Positions 1 to 8,186 are shown, counted from the first letter of the stretch. The stretch is 32,998 nucleotides of DNA from Opitutia bacterium (GCA_947472765.1 CANJCM010000052.1:1-32998); one strand, 5' to 3'. Notes: generated from the letters alone by a model not told the origin. Numbers and translations: made by a program.

Positions 1-84
1 CACCCCTTCGCTGGCAGCACCACGCGACAGGGCGAACAACGCCAGCAGACAGCAGGAGAGCGCTCTTTTGGCGTTAGTCCTCAT
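1..84 (-). CDS. 5' end of a secreted protein gene (partial)
   Basis: An open frame starts with ATG at 84-82 and runs leftward off the window; only the first 28 codons are present. They encode two basic clusters (MRTNAKR), a Leu/Ala-rich hydrophobic core (LSCCLLALFALS) and a possible signal peptidase site near GAAS, so the product is probably exported. Its ATG overlaps the TGA of the histidine kinase gene by the ATGA arrangement, which implies translational coupling and membership of the same operon as the kinase, the cupredoxin-like protein and the regulator. The mature protein lies outside the window, so no function can be given. Confidence 0.6.
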   Translation of the reverse strand, partial: MRTNAKRALSCCLLALFALSRGAASEGV

Positions 85-1877
85 TGCGGTCCGAGTTCGC
101 CCGGCTTGACCGCCCGAAACCGAACCTCGAATACGGTTTCCTCGAGATCCGACCGTACCAAGGTCAACTCGCCACCATGCAAACGAGCCAATTCCCGGGC
201 GAGATTTAGACCCAGGCCGTAACCGGGGACATTTTCTCCGATCGCCCCGCGATGAAACCGTTCGAAGATGTGCGCCTGCGCGTTGGGAGAAATCGACAAG
301 CCCGTATTCCCGACCGTCAGCAAGACCTCCGATTCCCGAGCCTGGGCGGCGACACGGATTCGTCCGCCCTTCCGGTTATATTTTCGCGCGTTCTCGAGGA
401 GATTCTGCAGGATAATCGCGGTGTAGCGTTTTTCGCCCGCGATCGGGAGATTCGCCGGAAAGTCTGTCTCAAGCGACAGTTCCATCTCATCAGGCACCGC
501 GCCGAGATCATCGAGTGAAGCCTCGATCAGTTCGGCCAGATTCACCACCGCGAGGTCGAGCTTCAATCGGCCGGCGTCCAGTCTCGACAAGAGGAGAAGG
601 TCTTCAATGAGGCTGGAAAGCCGGTAGGTCTGATGGATCAGTGCGGAAACCTCGTGACACTCTTCCGGAGTGAGACGCTCGTGCGCCAGCAACTCTTCCA
701 AGCCTGCACGCAGCACCGTGACCGGTGTCTTCAACTGGTGTGAAGCATCGGCCGAGAATCGTGCTGAACGTTGCAATTCAGCACTCGTCAACTCGAGCGC
801 CGCCTCAGCCCGCCGGCGCAAGGTCCTGTCCTCGGCCGAAACCACGGCGAGATCTTCCACGGGGCGGGATAGGCGCCCGGCCACGAAGTGGCTTCCGGCC
901 AAACCGAGCAAAAGCAACCCTCCGCCCGCCATCAGCACCTGCCAACGCAAGTGCCGTTGCCGTACCGCCAGTTCCGAGAGTGGGTAAACGCAAACCTCGT
1001 AGGCGGGTGGGTAAGCCGATTCCGGGTTGAGCAGCTTGGTGAACGCCAGATGCGGGCGCCCTGCGATCTCGATCGCCTGGGGAACTGAACCATCTCCCTG
1101 CGTGAACGAAGCGGAAACCAGACTCGAAGCGACCGACGCCAACTCCGGATTATCGATGTGCCCGTCGACCCAAATCCCGCTCTGCAGCCCCGGCCCACCG
1201 CTACCACCGAATTCGAACGGCTTGAAACCCAGGGTGAGAGCGGCAATCTCCTCGCCGGTTTCCGTGGAAACGATCGGAACCGTGATGACTTCGGAGACGG
1301 TCGGGCGGCCATCCTGGTCCTTTCGAATCAAGTATCCGATTTGCTGGCGGGCCGACACCTCTGGGAGGGTCAGCATCGCTAACTCGGCCGGCCGCAGGAC
1401 GCCGACACCACGGGTGTCTGCAGGGCTCAGCACGGCGCCATGCCGGTCCAGAAAACGATAAAAGGTGGCGTGAAGCGCGGATCCAGCGCTCCCCCCAGCC
1501 ATCACATCGCGGAGTTCATCCTCGGCGTTGGGATAAAGCAATTCCAACGCGTCGTCCTCGAGAGCGGCGTGAATCCGCGGCTTCTTGACCAGCGCGCGGC
1601 ATCGCTCAAGCAGGCCGCCGAGCCGCAACTGCTGAGCGTTGTGTCGCGCTGTCAGTTGCCCCTGAAACTCCCGCTGCAATTCGTCCGCGACACTTTCCGC
1701 GAGTCGATGTTGAGCAAAGTAGAGCGCGAGCGTGGTCACGACGACCACCACGAACATGTTGGCCGTGAAAAGCCGGAGGCGAAATCCAGCCACCCGGGTC
1801 ACCGATTTTTCGGTGGAGCCCAGAGAGGTCACGGCGCCGGCTGGCGCTGCTGGGGCATCGAACTGGGAGAAAGCCAC
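81..1877 (-). CDS. Sensor histidine kinase, CusS-like architecture
   Basis: Membrane-bound sensor kinase of 598 residues. A first membrane helix at about residues 37-54 is followed by an extracytoplasmic domain of about 255 residues with no motif I recognise, then a second helix at about 313-333. The cytoplasmic part has an H-box (SADASHQLKTP, His near residue 381), an N-box (LQNLLENARKYN), a G1 region with Asn in place of Asp (VGNTG, a form also seen in CusS-type kinases), an F-box (IFERFHRG) and a G2 box (GYGLGLNLA). The start codon is GTG at 1877, 15 bases after the cupredoxin gene stop; it is the first usable start but has a weak ribosome binding site. It is the likely partner of the OmpR-type regulator two genes upstream. 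The periplasmic ligand is unknown; copper or a redox signal is suggested only by neighbours and general kinase type. Confidence 0.9.
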   Translation of the reverse strand: MAFSQFDAPAAPAGAVTSLGSTEKSVTRVAGFRLRLFTANMFVVVVVTTLALYFAQHRLAESVADELQREFQGQLTARHNAQQLRLGGLLERCRALVKKPRIHAALEDDALELLYPNAEDELRDVMAGGSAGSALHATFYRFLDRHGAVLSPADTRGVGVLRPAELAMLTLPEVSARQQIGYLIRKDQDGRPTVSEVITVPIVSTETGEEIAALTLGFKPFEFGGSGGPGLQSGIWVDGHIDNPELASVASSLVSASFTQGDGSVPQAIEIAGRPHLAFTKLLNPESAYPPAYEVCVYPLSELAVRQRHLRWQVLMAGGGLLLLGLAGSHFVAGRLSRPVEDLAVVSAEDRTLRRRAEAALELTSAELQRSARFSADASHQLKTPVTVLRAGLEELLAHERLTPEECHEVSALIHQTYRLSSLIEDLLLLSRLDAGRLKLDLAVVNLAELIEASLDDLGAVPDEMELSLETDFPANLPIAGEKRYTAIILQNLLENARKYNRKGGRIRVAAQARESEVLLTVGNTGLSISPNAQAHIFERFHRGAIGENVPGYGLGLNLARELARLHGGELTLVRSDLEETVFEVRFRAVKPGELGPQ

Positions 1878-1892
1878 GGCGCGGAGGCGGCT

Positions 1893-2594
1893 CTACGGAG
1901 CGGAGCCAAAATCCACCTGTATCACTTCACCATCGCGAAGGTCCACGGCCAAGTCTCGCGTCGTCTTGCTGTTGAGCCATGCCGTCAGCGTGTACCGACC
2001 GGCCGGCAGACCCGACAGGCGAAACCGACCGTCGGGATCCGTGACAACGAAGTGCGGCGTATCGAGCACGAGGATTAATGCCCGCATGTGCTCGTGAATG
2101 TCGCACCGCAAGGTGACCAGCCCGGGGCTGTCGAAGAGCACCGAGGGGACGGGGGTTTCGTTCGCCCGGTAGCGCCCGAGATCGAACCGCTTGGGCGGGG
2201 AGAACGAGAAAATGTTGTGGTAGGTGTCATCCAAGTTCGGAAACTCGACCTTGGTTCCAACCCGGACGGGCAGCAGCGAGGGAAGGAACATCAGTCCCTT
2301 CTGCGTGATCTGCGCGGTTGCGGGCGTCACGGGCTTCGGAAAATTGCCCGCGAGGTACACAATCGCCACGGGCGGATTGGTCGAGAGCACGCCGCCTTGG
2401 CTCACGATCTCGTAGCGTTGATTCATCACCGGGGCGCTGCGGGCCTTCGGCAGTTCCACGCGGCCTTCGATCTGTGCTTGGGCGAAGGCGGCGGAAGGGA
2501 CTGCGAAACTCGCGAAAACAATCAGCCCAACAAAAATCCACTGCCGCCCACCGCGGCCCCGTTTGGCCCAGACGCGACGGAGTGCACTTTTCAT
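1893..2594 (-). CDS. Exported cupredoxin-like protein with carboxypeptidase-regulatory-like C-terminus
   Basis: Protein of 233 residues of the kind often named methylamine utilization protein or plastocyanin-like protein. I chose ATG 2594, which overlaps the regulator stop (ATGA), over a longer frame that runs into the regulator. The N-terminus is a signal peptide (basic MKSALRRVWAKRGRGGR, hydrophobic core, cleavage near AFAQA). The central part shows cupredoxin ligand candidates: His in TYHNIFSFS and the Cys/His/Met cluster of LRCDIHEHM, expected to hold a type 1 copper or related metal centre. The C-terminal 50 residues (DPDGRFRLSGLPAGRYTLTAW) resemble the beta-sandwich of carboxypeptidase-regulatory-like domains. 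Lying between the two halves of a two-component system, it may be a periplasmic metal or redox partner of the kinase. Metal binding is inferred from residues only. Confidence 0.82.
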   Translation of the reverse strand: MKSALRRVWAKRGRGGRQWIFVGLIVFASFAVPSAAFAQAQIEGRVELPKARSAPVMNQRYEIVSQGGVLSTNPPVAIVYLAGNFPKPVTPATAQITQKGLMFLPSLLPVRVGTKVEFPNLDDTYHNIFSFSPPKRFDLGRYRANETPVPSVLFDSPGLVTLRCDIHEHMRALILVLDTPHFVVTDPDGRFRLSGLPAGRYTLTAWLNSKTTRDLAVDLRDGEVIQVDFGSAP

Positions 2595-3268
2595 TCTCCG
2601 ATTCGTATGGTGTAGCCGACGCCCCGCAAGGTCTGGATGAGGGCAGGCGTAAAAGTCGAGTCGACCTTCTTGCGCAGTCGCGTGATAAAAATTTCCACGG
2701 TTCGAGTGTCGTATTCGTGGTCGCGCTGCCAGACACGCTCGCACAATTCGGTCCGCGAAAAGGGCCGACCCGGCTCCTGCATCAGCACCTGCAACACATC
2801 GAATTCACGCGGCGACAACGCAATCGGCTTTCCAGCGCGAGCAACGCGACGATGACGCACGTCCATCTGCAGATCGGCCACCTTCAACCAGTCCGAGGGT
2901 GTGGAGGTGATACCACGGCGCCCCAGCGCCTCAACGCGCGCCACGAGTTCGTCCATCGAGAAAGGCTTTCCGAGGTAATCGTCTGCCCCCGCCTGGAGCC
3001 CCTTGATACGATGTTCGACTTCACTTCGCGCCGTCAGGATCAGCACTCGCGCCGCACTCTTCTCCTCGCGCAACCGGCCCAGCACGGAAAGACCATCCAA
3101 ACCGGGAAGATTCAGGTCGAGGAGGATGAGATCCGGGGACTCGGCGAGCGCGGCTTTGAGCCCGTCCTCGCCGTTAAAGTGCGTGGCGAGACAATGCCCG
3201 CGACGTGCGAGTGCGCGCGTGATGTGCCCGGCAAGCTGACGTTCATCCTCAATGACCAAAATGCGCAT
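2591..3268 (-). CDS. OmpR/CusR-type response regulator
   Basis: Response regulator of 225 residues with a receiver domain at about 1-118 and a winged-helix DNA-binding domain at about 130-222. Receiver residues are intact: acidic pocket E7/D8, phospho-acceptor D51 in LILLDLNLPG, T79 and K101 in DDYLGKPF. The C-terminal part has the OmpR/PhoB pattern (LSPREFDVLQVLM, then RTVEIFITRLRKKV and LRGVGYTI). The start is ATG 3268, 71 bases after the DUF4266 gene. Its stop overlaps the start of the cupredoxin-like gene (ATGA), and the histidine kinase follows, so the order regulator-cupredoxin-kinase looks like one operon. The type resembles CusR/CopR metal-response regulators, but its targets are not shown here. 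Confidence 0.95.
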   Translation of the reverse strand: MRILVIEDERQLAGHITRALARRGHCLATHFNGEDGLKAALAESPDLILLDLNLPGLDGLSVLGRLREEKSAARVLILTARSEVEHRIKGLQAGADDYLGKPFSMDELVARVEALGRRGITSTPSDWLKVADLQMDVRHRRVARAGKPIALSPREFDVLQVLMQEPGRPFSRTELCERVWQRDHEYDTRTVEIFITRLRKKVDSTFTPALIQTLRGVGYTIRIGE

Positions 3269-3339
3269 GGACCAATGCGAGCGGGGTATTTGTTTACAGG
3301 TCAGGCAAAGGTTCGACGCGGGCTTGCCGAAACGATCGC

Positions 3340-3591
3340 CTAGTTACATCCACAACCGCTTCCGCCGACTCCACGTCCCCCAGTCGCCGTCTCGCGGGAG
3401 AAGTAGGTGTGCTCCGAGAAGGCCGTCGCCAGCGGGTCACGATCCGGCCGCATCGCATAGTCGGTGAGATTGGCCCGCTCCCAAGGTTTGACCCGCACCA
3501 AATTTGTCCCGGCGCACCCAGTGAAAAGGCTAGCTCCGGCGAGCAAGGTGGAAATCGCGACCAGGCGGATGAATGTTTTCATGGGATTCAT
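3340..3591 (-). CDS. DUF4266 small lipoprotein
   Basis: Small protein of 83 residues. The N-terminus is a lipoprotein signal with Cys26 in LFTGC as the predicted lipidated residue. The mature part is only about 58 residues and contains RVKPWERANL and DPLATAFSEHTYFSRE, which I recognise as the DUF4266 pattern. It ends in a Gly-rich tail with two cysteines (GGRGVGGSGCGCN, residues 71-83). ATG 3591 overlaps the thioredoxin stop by ATGA; a second ATG three codons later is possible. DUF4266 proteins are commonly found beside DUF3570 proteins, ApbE and TlpA-like thioredoxins, exactly as here. The function is unknown; the C-terminal CGC could be a substrate for the neighbouring thioredoxin or a metal or cofactor site, which is inference. 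Confidence 0.88.
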   Translation of the reverse strand: MNPMKTFIRLVAISTLLAGASLFTGCAGTNLVRVKPWERANLTDYAMRPDRDPLATAFSEHTYFSRETATGGRGVGGSGCGCN

Positions 3592-4133
3592 TTGGACTCG
3601 TTGAGCAGGGCCTCGATTTCCGACCGCAACTCCTTGTCAGAGGCGGCGCCATGATAGCCGGTATGTACGTATCGAACCCGGCCATCTCGCCCAACCAGGT
3701 AGGAGGTCGGCATGGTCGGCACCACGACATTCTTCACGAGGTTCTGCTCGCGATCGTGAATCGTCACAAACGGCGGCGCCAATTTCTTCACGAACTGAAC
3801 CGCGGCGTTGAGCTTTTCATCCACACTCACCGCGACGATCACAAACCCGCGGCGCCCCAATTCGGTGTGCAGTTTGGCCATCGCGGGAAAGGACGCCTTG
3901 CAGGGCGCGCACCAAGAAGCCCAGAAATCGACCAGCACCACCGACCCGGCGATTTTCGGCAATTCGCCTCCCCCGAGAATCGACATGCCGGGTACATTCA
4001 AGTCGGGAAACGAGTCCCCCACTTTAATCTCGGCGCGCAGGACGACGGGAAGGACGGCGAGGCACAACCAGAACTTCAACGACGCGGCCCGGCGCCATGC
4101 AGGGGCGGAAGGTTGGCTAATTTGAGGCAACAT
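3588..4133 (-). CDS. TlpA/ResA-like exported thioredoxin
   Basis: Thioredoxin-fold protein of 181 residues. A signal sequence or membrane anchor lies at residues 14-34 (basic WRR, then a hydrophobic stretch ending near LRAE). The active site is WASWCAPC with cysteines 75 and 78, and a cis-proline region follows (VVPTMPTSYLVGRDG), typical of extracytoplasmic TlpA/ResA proteins that reduce disulfides or act in cofactor assembly. The ATG at 4133 overlaps the end of the ApbE gene by 17 bases, and the stop overlaps the DUF4266 start, so the genes are translationally coupled. It probably acts in the periplasm on a neighbour; the cysteine-ended DUF4266 lipoprotein is an obvious candidate partner. 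Confidence 0.92.
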   Translation of the reverse strand: MLPQISQPSAPAWRRAASLKFWLCLAVLPVVLRAEIKVGDSFPDLNVPGMSILGGGELPKIAGSVVLVDFWASWCAPCKASFPAMAKLHTELGRRGFVIVAVSVDEKLNAAVQFVKKLAPPFVTIHDREQNLVKNVVVPTMPTSYLVGRDGRVRYVHTGYHGAASDKELRSEIEALLNESK

Positions 4134-5109
4134 ATTGATAAAATCCCCGGGTTTGAGCCCGGGAGTTGGAGGTTACAATCAGCCCTTCAGCCCCCGGAAT
4201 ACTCTGGATGAATTCAATCCCGCGCGGGACACCGAGTACGAAGGCAGTGGTGGAGAGAACGCCGGCTTGAAGGCAGCTCGAAGCCACGACCGTCGCCTGC
4301 GTACATCCGTTGGCCACGGGCCAACCCGTGCGGGGATCGATGATGTGGCCGTAGCGTTTTCCATCGACCACGAAGCAACGAAGATAGTCGCCGGAAGACG
4401 CGACACCGCGGTTGACGATGGCGAGGCTGCCACGCGTGGAACCGGGACGCTGCGGATCCTCCAATCCAATATGCCAGGCCGGGCGGCCGGGTGGCGCTCT
4501 CAGTGCTCGCAAATCGTGGCCAAAATCGACCAGCGCAGCCGCGATTCCGCGATCGGCCGCGAGCTGGGCAACAAAGTCCACCGCGTACTCTTTGCCGAAG
4601 CCTCCGAAATCGAGGGCCATCCCGGGACTCGGCAGAAAAATCTTCCCCGGCTGCCGCTGCACCTTTTTCCATCCCACGAGTGCCAACGCCGCCTGCAATG
4701 CCTTCGCATCGGGTACCCGTGGGTTAGTCGCCTTGTAATCCCACATCTTGATCAACGGCAACGCGGTGGGATCCATTATCCCCTGCGTCATGAAGTGCAG
4801 GCTGTCGCACAGCTTGAGCATCACTTCCATGTCCGCGTCGATATCCACCCATTCTTTTCCTGCCGCAGCATTGATTCGGCTGATCAAACTCTCAGAGCGG
4901 AAGCGCGAATATCTGGCTTCGAAACCGTTCACCCAGCTGACCACGGATTTCTCGAAGTCCGAAGCCAGGCGGTCGTCTTGGCTCGCGTACTGGACCTCGC
5001 AGAGAGTCCCAAGCGCCGGGAAAGCCAATCGGCGCAGCGGCCCACCCGCTGGTCCGGTGGGTTCGGCGACCGGCGGCACCCGAAATGACTGCGAGATCAA
5101 GGCGGCCAT
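4117..5109 (-). CDS. apbE: ApbE-like FAD:protein FMN transferase, divergent
   Basis: Protein of 330 residues of the ApbE family, whose members transfer FMN from FAD to Thr or Ser of target proteins. Family motifs are visible: LDFGGFGKEYAVD (167-179), HIIDPRTGWPV (255-265) and LSTTAFVLG (285-293). Two things are unusual. The position that normally carries the metal-binding Asp of the ADALST motif is Gly283 (AGVLST), while Thr287 is kept. There is also no signal peptide or lipobox, although most ApbE proteins are exported; an in-frame TGA two codons before ATG 5109 rules out an in-frame N-terminal extension. It sits between the DUF3570 and TlpA-like genes. It may be a catalytically altered branch specific to this gene cluster or use a different metal arrangement; no flavinylation target motif was searched for exhaustively. 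Confidence 0.88.
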   Translation of the reverse strand: MAALISQSFRVPPVAEPTGPAGGPLRRLAFPALGTLCEVQYASQDDRLASDFEKSVVSWVNGFEARYSRFRSESLISRINAAAGKEWVDIDADMEVMLKLCDSLHFMTQGIMDPTALPLIKMWDYKATNPRVPDAKALQAALALVGWKKVQRQPGKIFLPSPGMALDFGGFGKEYAVDFVAQLAADRGIAAALVDFGHDLRALRAPPGRPAWHIGLEDPQRPGSTRGSLAIVNRGVASSGDYLRCFVVDGKRYGHIIDPRTGWPVANGCTQATVVASSCLQAGVLSTTAFVLGVPRGIEFIQSIPGAEGLIVTSNSRAQTRGFYQYVASN

Positions 5110-5177
5110 GAGTCAAAAATTCGCTCTGCGCCAAGCATCAGCAAGGGCACCGAAGTCGGATGAGAGGTCTCCCCCGA

Positions 5178-6335
5178 TCACCACGAGAATTTCGCCCCCA
5201 GCGTTAGCACGCGGGCCCGGGGATAAGCCGACGAGGGGGTGCCACTATCCTTGCCACGCATCTCGTACCATTCCCAGGCCGCATCGAGTTGGGCCGCGCT
5301 GGCCAGTTTCCAGACGGCCTTGAACCCGTACGTCGTGGCACGAAGCGCAGACAGGCGGAAATCCGAAGAGTAAAAGGGCCCGCCCGGATTCGGCACGCCG
5401 GATTGGGGAATGACCGGAGTACGGTTCAGATCGTAGCTGTAAAAGTCAGCGGCGCTTTGGTCATAGAAGCGGAGCGACGGCCGAAGGATCAGTTTTTCTC
5501 CGACCCGCTGAAACCACGAAACCTCCAGCGTATTCGAGTTGGTGCCAAAGGTGTCGCGATAGAACCGGTAGGACGCCTCCAGCGCCCCATTCGCCGCGGG
5601 CACCGCGCGATTCACGCTGGTGAAAGCGATCCACTTCTCGCGATATTGCGGCCGGTTCTCGCCGAATGAGAGCGGCAGGAAGAGGCCGGGAAAAATTTCC
5701 ACAGACTTCTGGACCAATTTGTACGGGTCCGAAATTTGTCCCCGTTGCCGGCCCCAACTGATGTTCGCTGATACCGAGGTGCGCGGGTCGAGCAATTGGG
5801 TTACTCCGACGATCAGGTCGTTGGTCCGCTTCTTAACCGGCACCGGCTGGAAGAACACCTTGATGGTGTCATCCGTGCCAGCGACGCCCGTGAGCAGGGT
5901 TGTATTCTTCTGATTGAAATCGGTCACGGCGTTGAGCGACCAACCCGTGGAAACATAATCGCTCTCGCGGCTGTTCCCCACTCCGACGGCGATATTCACG
6001 CGGGAGAACTGCCGCGCCAGGTCGGCATTCCATGCCTTGCGATACTCGTGCAAATTCGAGAGCGGAACATCGGCGCTGCCCGCGGCTGCAGGTTCACCTG
6101 TGGGCGTGGCACCCGCAATGGAATCGAGAATGCCCGCGACCTTCAGATGCATGTCCGTTCCCAAGTCCTGCTCAATGTACGCCCCCTGGGTTTGTACACC
6201 GATCCGCCCTCCCATCTCCTGATAGTCGGCGAATTTGTAACTGACGGAATTTTCCGCGCGCGATCGCGGCGTCAGAAGCGTGAGAGCCCCAACGACTGCC
6301 AGCAGCCGTGGGTGCGTTATCCGGGCAAGGTGCAT
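5178..6335 (-). CDS. DUF3570 outer-membrane beta-barrel protein
   Basis: Protein of 385 residues. I chose ATG 6335, which gives a clean signal peptide (MHLARITHPRLLAVVGAL, cleavage near SRAEN); upstream in-frame starts would add a hydrophilic stretch before the signal. The mature protein alternates hydrophobic and polar residues throughout, with many aromatic residues and a terminal Phe-Ser-Trp, as expected for an outer-membrane barrel. The segment SRESDYVSTGWSLNAVTDF matches the conserved N-terminal half of DUF3570. It is the first gene of the set DUF3570, apbE, tlpA-like, DUF4266, and starts 99 bases after gspM on the same strand. The likely role is an outer-membrane channel or receptor for whatever the cluster makes or handles; this is not established. 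Confidence 0.88.
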   Translation of the reverse strand: MHLARITHPRLLAVVGALTLLTPRSRAENSVSYKFADYQEMGGRIGVQTQGAYIEQDLGTDMHLKVAGILDSIAGATPTGEPAAAGSADVPLSNLHEYRKAWNADLARQFSRVNIAVGVGNSRESDYVSTGWSLNAVTDFNQKNTTLLTGVAGTDDTIKVFFQPVPVKKRTNDLIVGVTQLLDPRTSVSANISWGRQRGQISDPYKLVQKSVEIFPGLFLPLSFGENRPQYREKWIAFTSVNRAVPAANGALEASYRFYRDTFGTNSNTLEVSWFQRVGEKLILRPSLRFYDQSAADFYSYDLNRTPVIPQSGVPNPGGPFYSSDFRLSALRATTYGFKAVWKLASAAQLDAAWEWYEMRGKDSGTPSSAYPRARVLTLGAKFSW

Positions 6336-6434
6336 GGAGTTGGGCGGATGTGACCCGTGCGCACTGGATTTGTTGCCCCGCGGCATGCAAACGGGGAAAA
6401 GTAACAATTCATTCAGAAATCCGGACCGCCGACG

Positions 6435-6965
6435 CTAACGACTCACTTCGACCGAAGAGATCCGCATGCCGAGGGTATGTGTACCATTACCCGGATTGCT
6501 GAGGGTAAACTGATCGATGCCGATGTACGGCGCCTTGGTTTGCAGGGCCTGATAGAACTTCCGGAGCGCCTCCCAATCGACGTTGTTCACCGTGAAGTTC
6601 AGGGTGTGGATCGAAAACTGCCCGATGGTTGCCGCCGGTTGCGGATTGATCACCGCATTCCGGAAGCCCGCGGCGTTGGCGAGATTGCTGACCTCGGTAA
6701 AGAGCCGGGTGCTGTTTCGCGTTTGCGCCGGATCGAGTTGAGACGCGGCCTTCTGGGCCGTCGCCTCGATCGCCCCGCGATTATTCAACCACTGTTGCTG
6801 AATCGCGAGCGCCAGCGAGGTGGCTTGTTGATCCCTCGAGAAGCGAGCCGCCCGGGTGGCAAAGGCCGACAGCCACCAAAGCATCCCGAGGCCGACAAAC
6901 GCGAGCAGCAGCAGCTTCTCCCGCAAGAGCCGACTCATGAAAAAAGCGCGCAGCGATCGAATCAT
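6435..6965 (-). CDS. gspM: Type II secretion protein M-like
   Basis: Bitopic inner-membrane protein of 176 residues: a short basic N-terminus, one membrane helix at about 19-36 (LLLLAFVGLGMLWWLSAF), a heptad-like segment to about residue 90 and a small alpha/beta C-terminal domain (about 95-176), the layout of GspM. Sequence identity to named GspM proteins is probably low, so the call rests on architecture and on its place at the end of gspG-H-I-J-K-L-M. ATG 6965 overlaps the GspL-like stop (ATGA). GspM partners GspL in the cytoplasmic-membrane platform of type II secretion. Confidence 0.75.
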   Translation of the reverse strand: MIRSLRAFFMSRLLREKLLLLAFVGLGMLWWLSAFATRAARFSRDQQATSLALAIQQQWLNNRGAIEATAQKAASQLDPAQTRNSTRLFTEVSNLANAAGFRNAVINPQPAATIGQFSIHTLNFTVNNVDWEALRKFYQALQTKAPYIGIDQFTLSNPGNGTHTLGMRISSVEVSR

Positions 6966-8116
6966 GAGGCCGACGGCTTCAGGACGCCGGGTTTGAACGT
7001 GAAGATGATCCGAAAGGTGGCGAACTGACCGCGCGACGGCTGCGGAAGAAATTCAACCTTCTCCTTGGACGGCAGCTTTTCCAACGCCGACTGGTAAACG
7101 CTCATCTGCGGGGCATTGGTCGTTTGGGCGTCGATCACGACGGTGTAGAGCCCGCGCGACTTGTCGGTCTGAACCCGCGTAAACTGGATGTCGCTCGGTT
7201 TCCGCTCGAGATTCACGCCCACAAGCTCGGTGAGCATTTCCAGCGGCAGGAGCTGCTTCGTCGCGAGATCCTCGATGCGGTTGGCGAGATCCTGGGCGGT
7301 CATGATCTTGTCCACGATCGGCTTTTGCGCGTTGAGCTTGGCCAGCCGCACACCCTGCCACGCCCGGCCGCCGATGAGGGCGAACTCCCCGATTGCCAGG
7401 ATTCCCAAGACGGCCGCCATCCCAAGAATCGTCCGCCAAAGCATTCGATCGCGCTGATGAGCGCCGCGCAATAGAGCGAGTTCGCTGCGATCCCGAACGT
7501 CGACGGTCGCAGTGACCTCCGGGGAAAGGCGCGAGGTAAACTCTCCCGCTTGAAAAATCAGTTCGCGATCGCTCTTGCCGGATTGCGGTTCGGGCGGGGC
7601 GGTGAGTTCGACGATGACTTTCGTGCCGCCGAGACTCGCGAGCAGCTCGTCCTTAAGGCGGGCTTTTTCCGCGTCATCAGCCGAAGTGTCGATCGAGCGG
7701 CTCGAGACCCGTTCCGGGATTCCGGCATCACCCCACCCGACCGCCGTCAAAGCATCCGCTTCCCAGATGAGGACGGTTGTGCCCGGTTCCAGCTTGGCGC
7801 CGAGGGTTGCGGCAAACGACGGCAACACCACTTCCGCACCTTCCCATCCCGTCACCTGCTCGGAGGTGAACCGGCGGCGGTAGGCGGCAAAGACGAAGGC
7901 CTTCGATCCATCCTGCGCCTTCGCCCAACCGTAATACAATTGAGCGAGGGGAAACGGCGACAGGCCTTCGACCGCGAGTTCCACCTGATTCGCAACCTCC
8001 GCAGGGGCACCCACGGCCAGTGGAATTGTCCGGGTAACGAACAACGCACTCGGCAGCATCGCCACCTTCGGAGGGGGAGGCGGGGAGCGGAGAAAGCTAA
8101 AGGGAGAAGCGCACAT
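6962..8116 (-). CDS. gspL: Type II secretion protein L-like
   Basis: Protein of 384 residues with a cytoplasmic N-terminal part of about 235 residues, one membrane helix (about 241-262, ILGMAAVLGILAIGEFALIG) and a periplasmic C-terminal part of about 120 residues that ends in a ferredoxin-like strand pattern. This is the GspL/PilM-PilN type layout; in type II secretion GspL links the ATPase GspE to the envelope platform. The N-terminal part is shorter and more divergent than proteobacterial GspL. ATG 8116 follows an in-frame TAA directly, so the gene cannot start earlier; ATG at residue 20 is possible. The 70-base gap to gspK is the longest inside the gspH-M block. Confidence 0.78.
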   Translation of the reverse strand: MCASPFSFLRSPPPPPKVAMLPSALFVTRTIPLAVGAPAEVANQVELAVEGLSPFPLAQLYYGWAKAQDGSKAFVFAAYRRRFTSEQVTGWEGAEVVLPSFAATLGAKLEPGTTVLIWEADALTAVGWGDAGIPERVSSRSIDTSADDAEKARLKDELLASLGGTKVIVELTAPPEPQSGKSDRELIFQAGEFTSRLSPEVTATVDVRDRSELALLRGAHQRDRMLWRTILGMAAVLGILAIGEFALIGGRAWQGVRLAKLNAQKPIVDKIMTAQDLANRIEDLATKQLLPLEMLTELVGVNLERKPSDIQFTRVQTDKSRGLYTVVIDAQTTNAPQMSVYQSALEKLPSKEKVEFLPQPSRGQFATFRIIFTFKPGVLKPSAS

Positions 8117-8186
8117 TTAATGACAGAATTTAGTCAACCGATCCTCAGCCGCCTCCGGACTCGCTTCGCGCATGGCACACCGCCGT

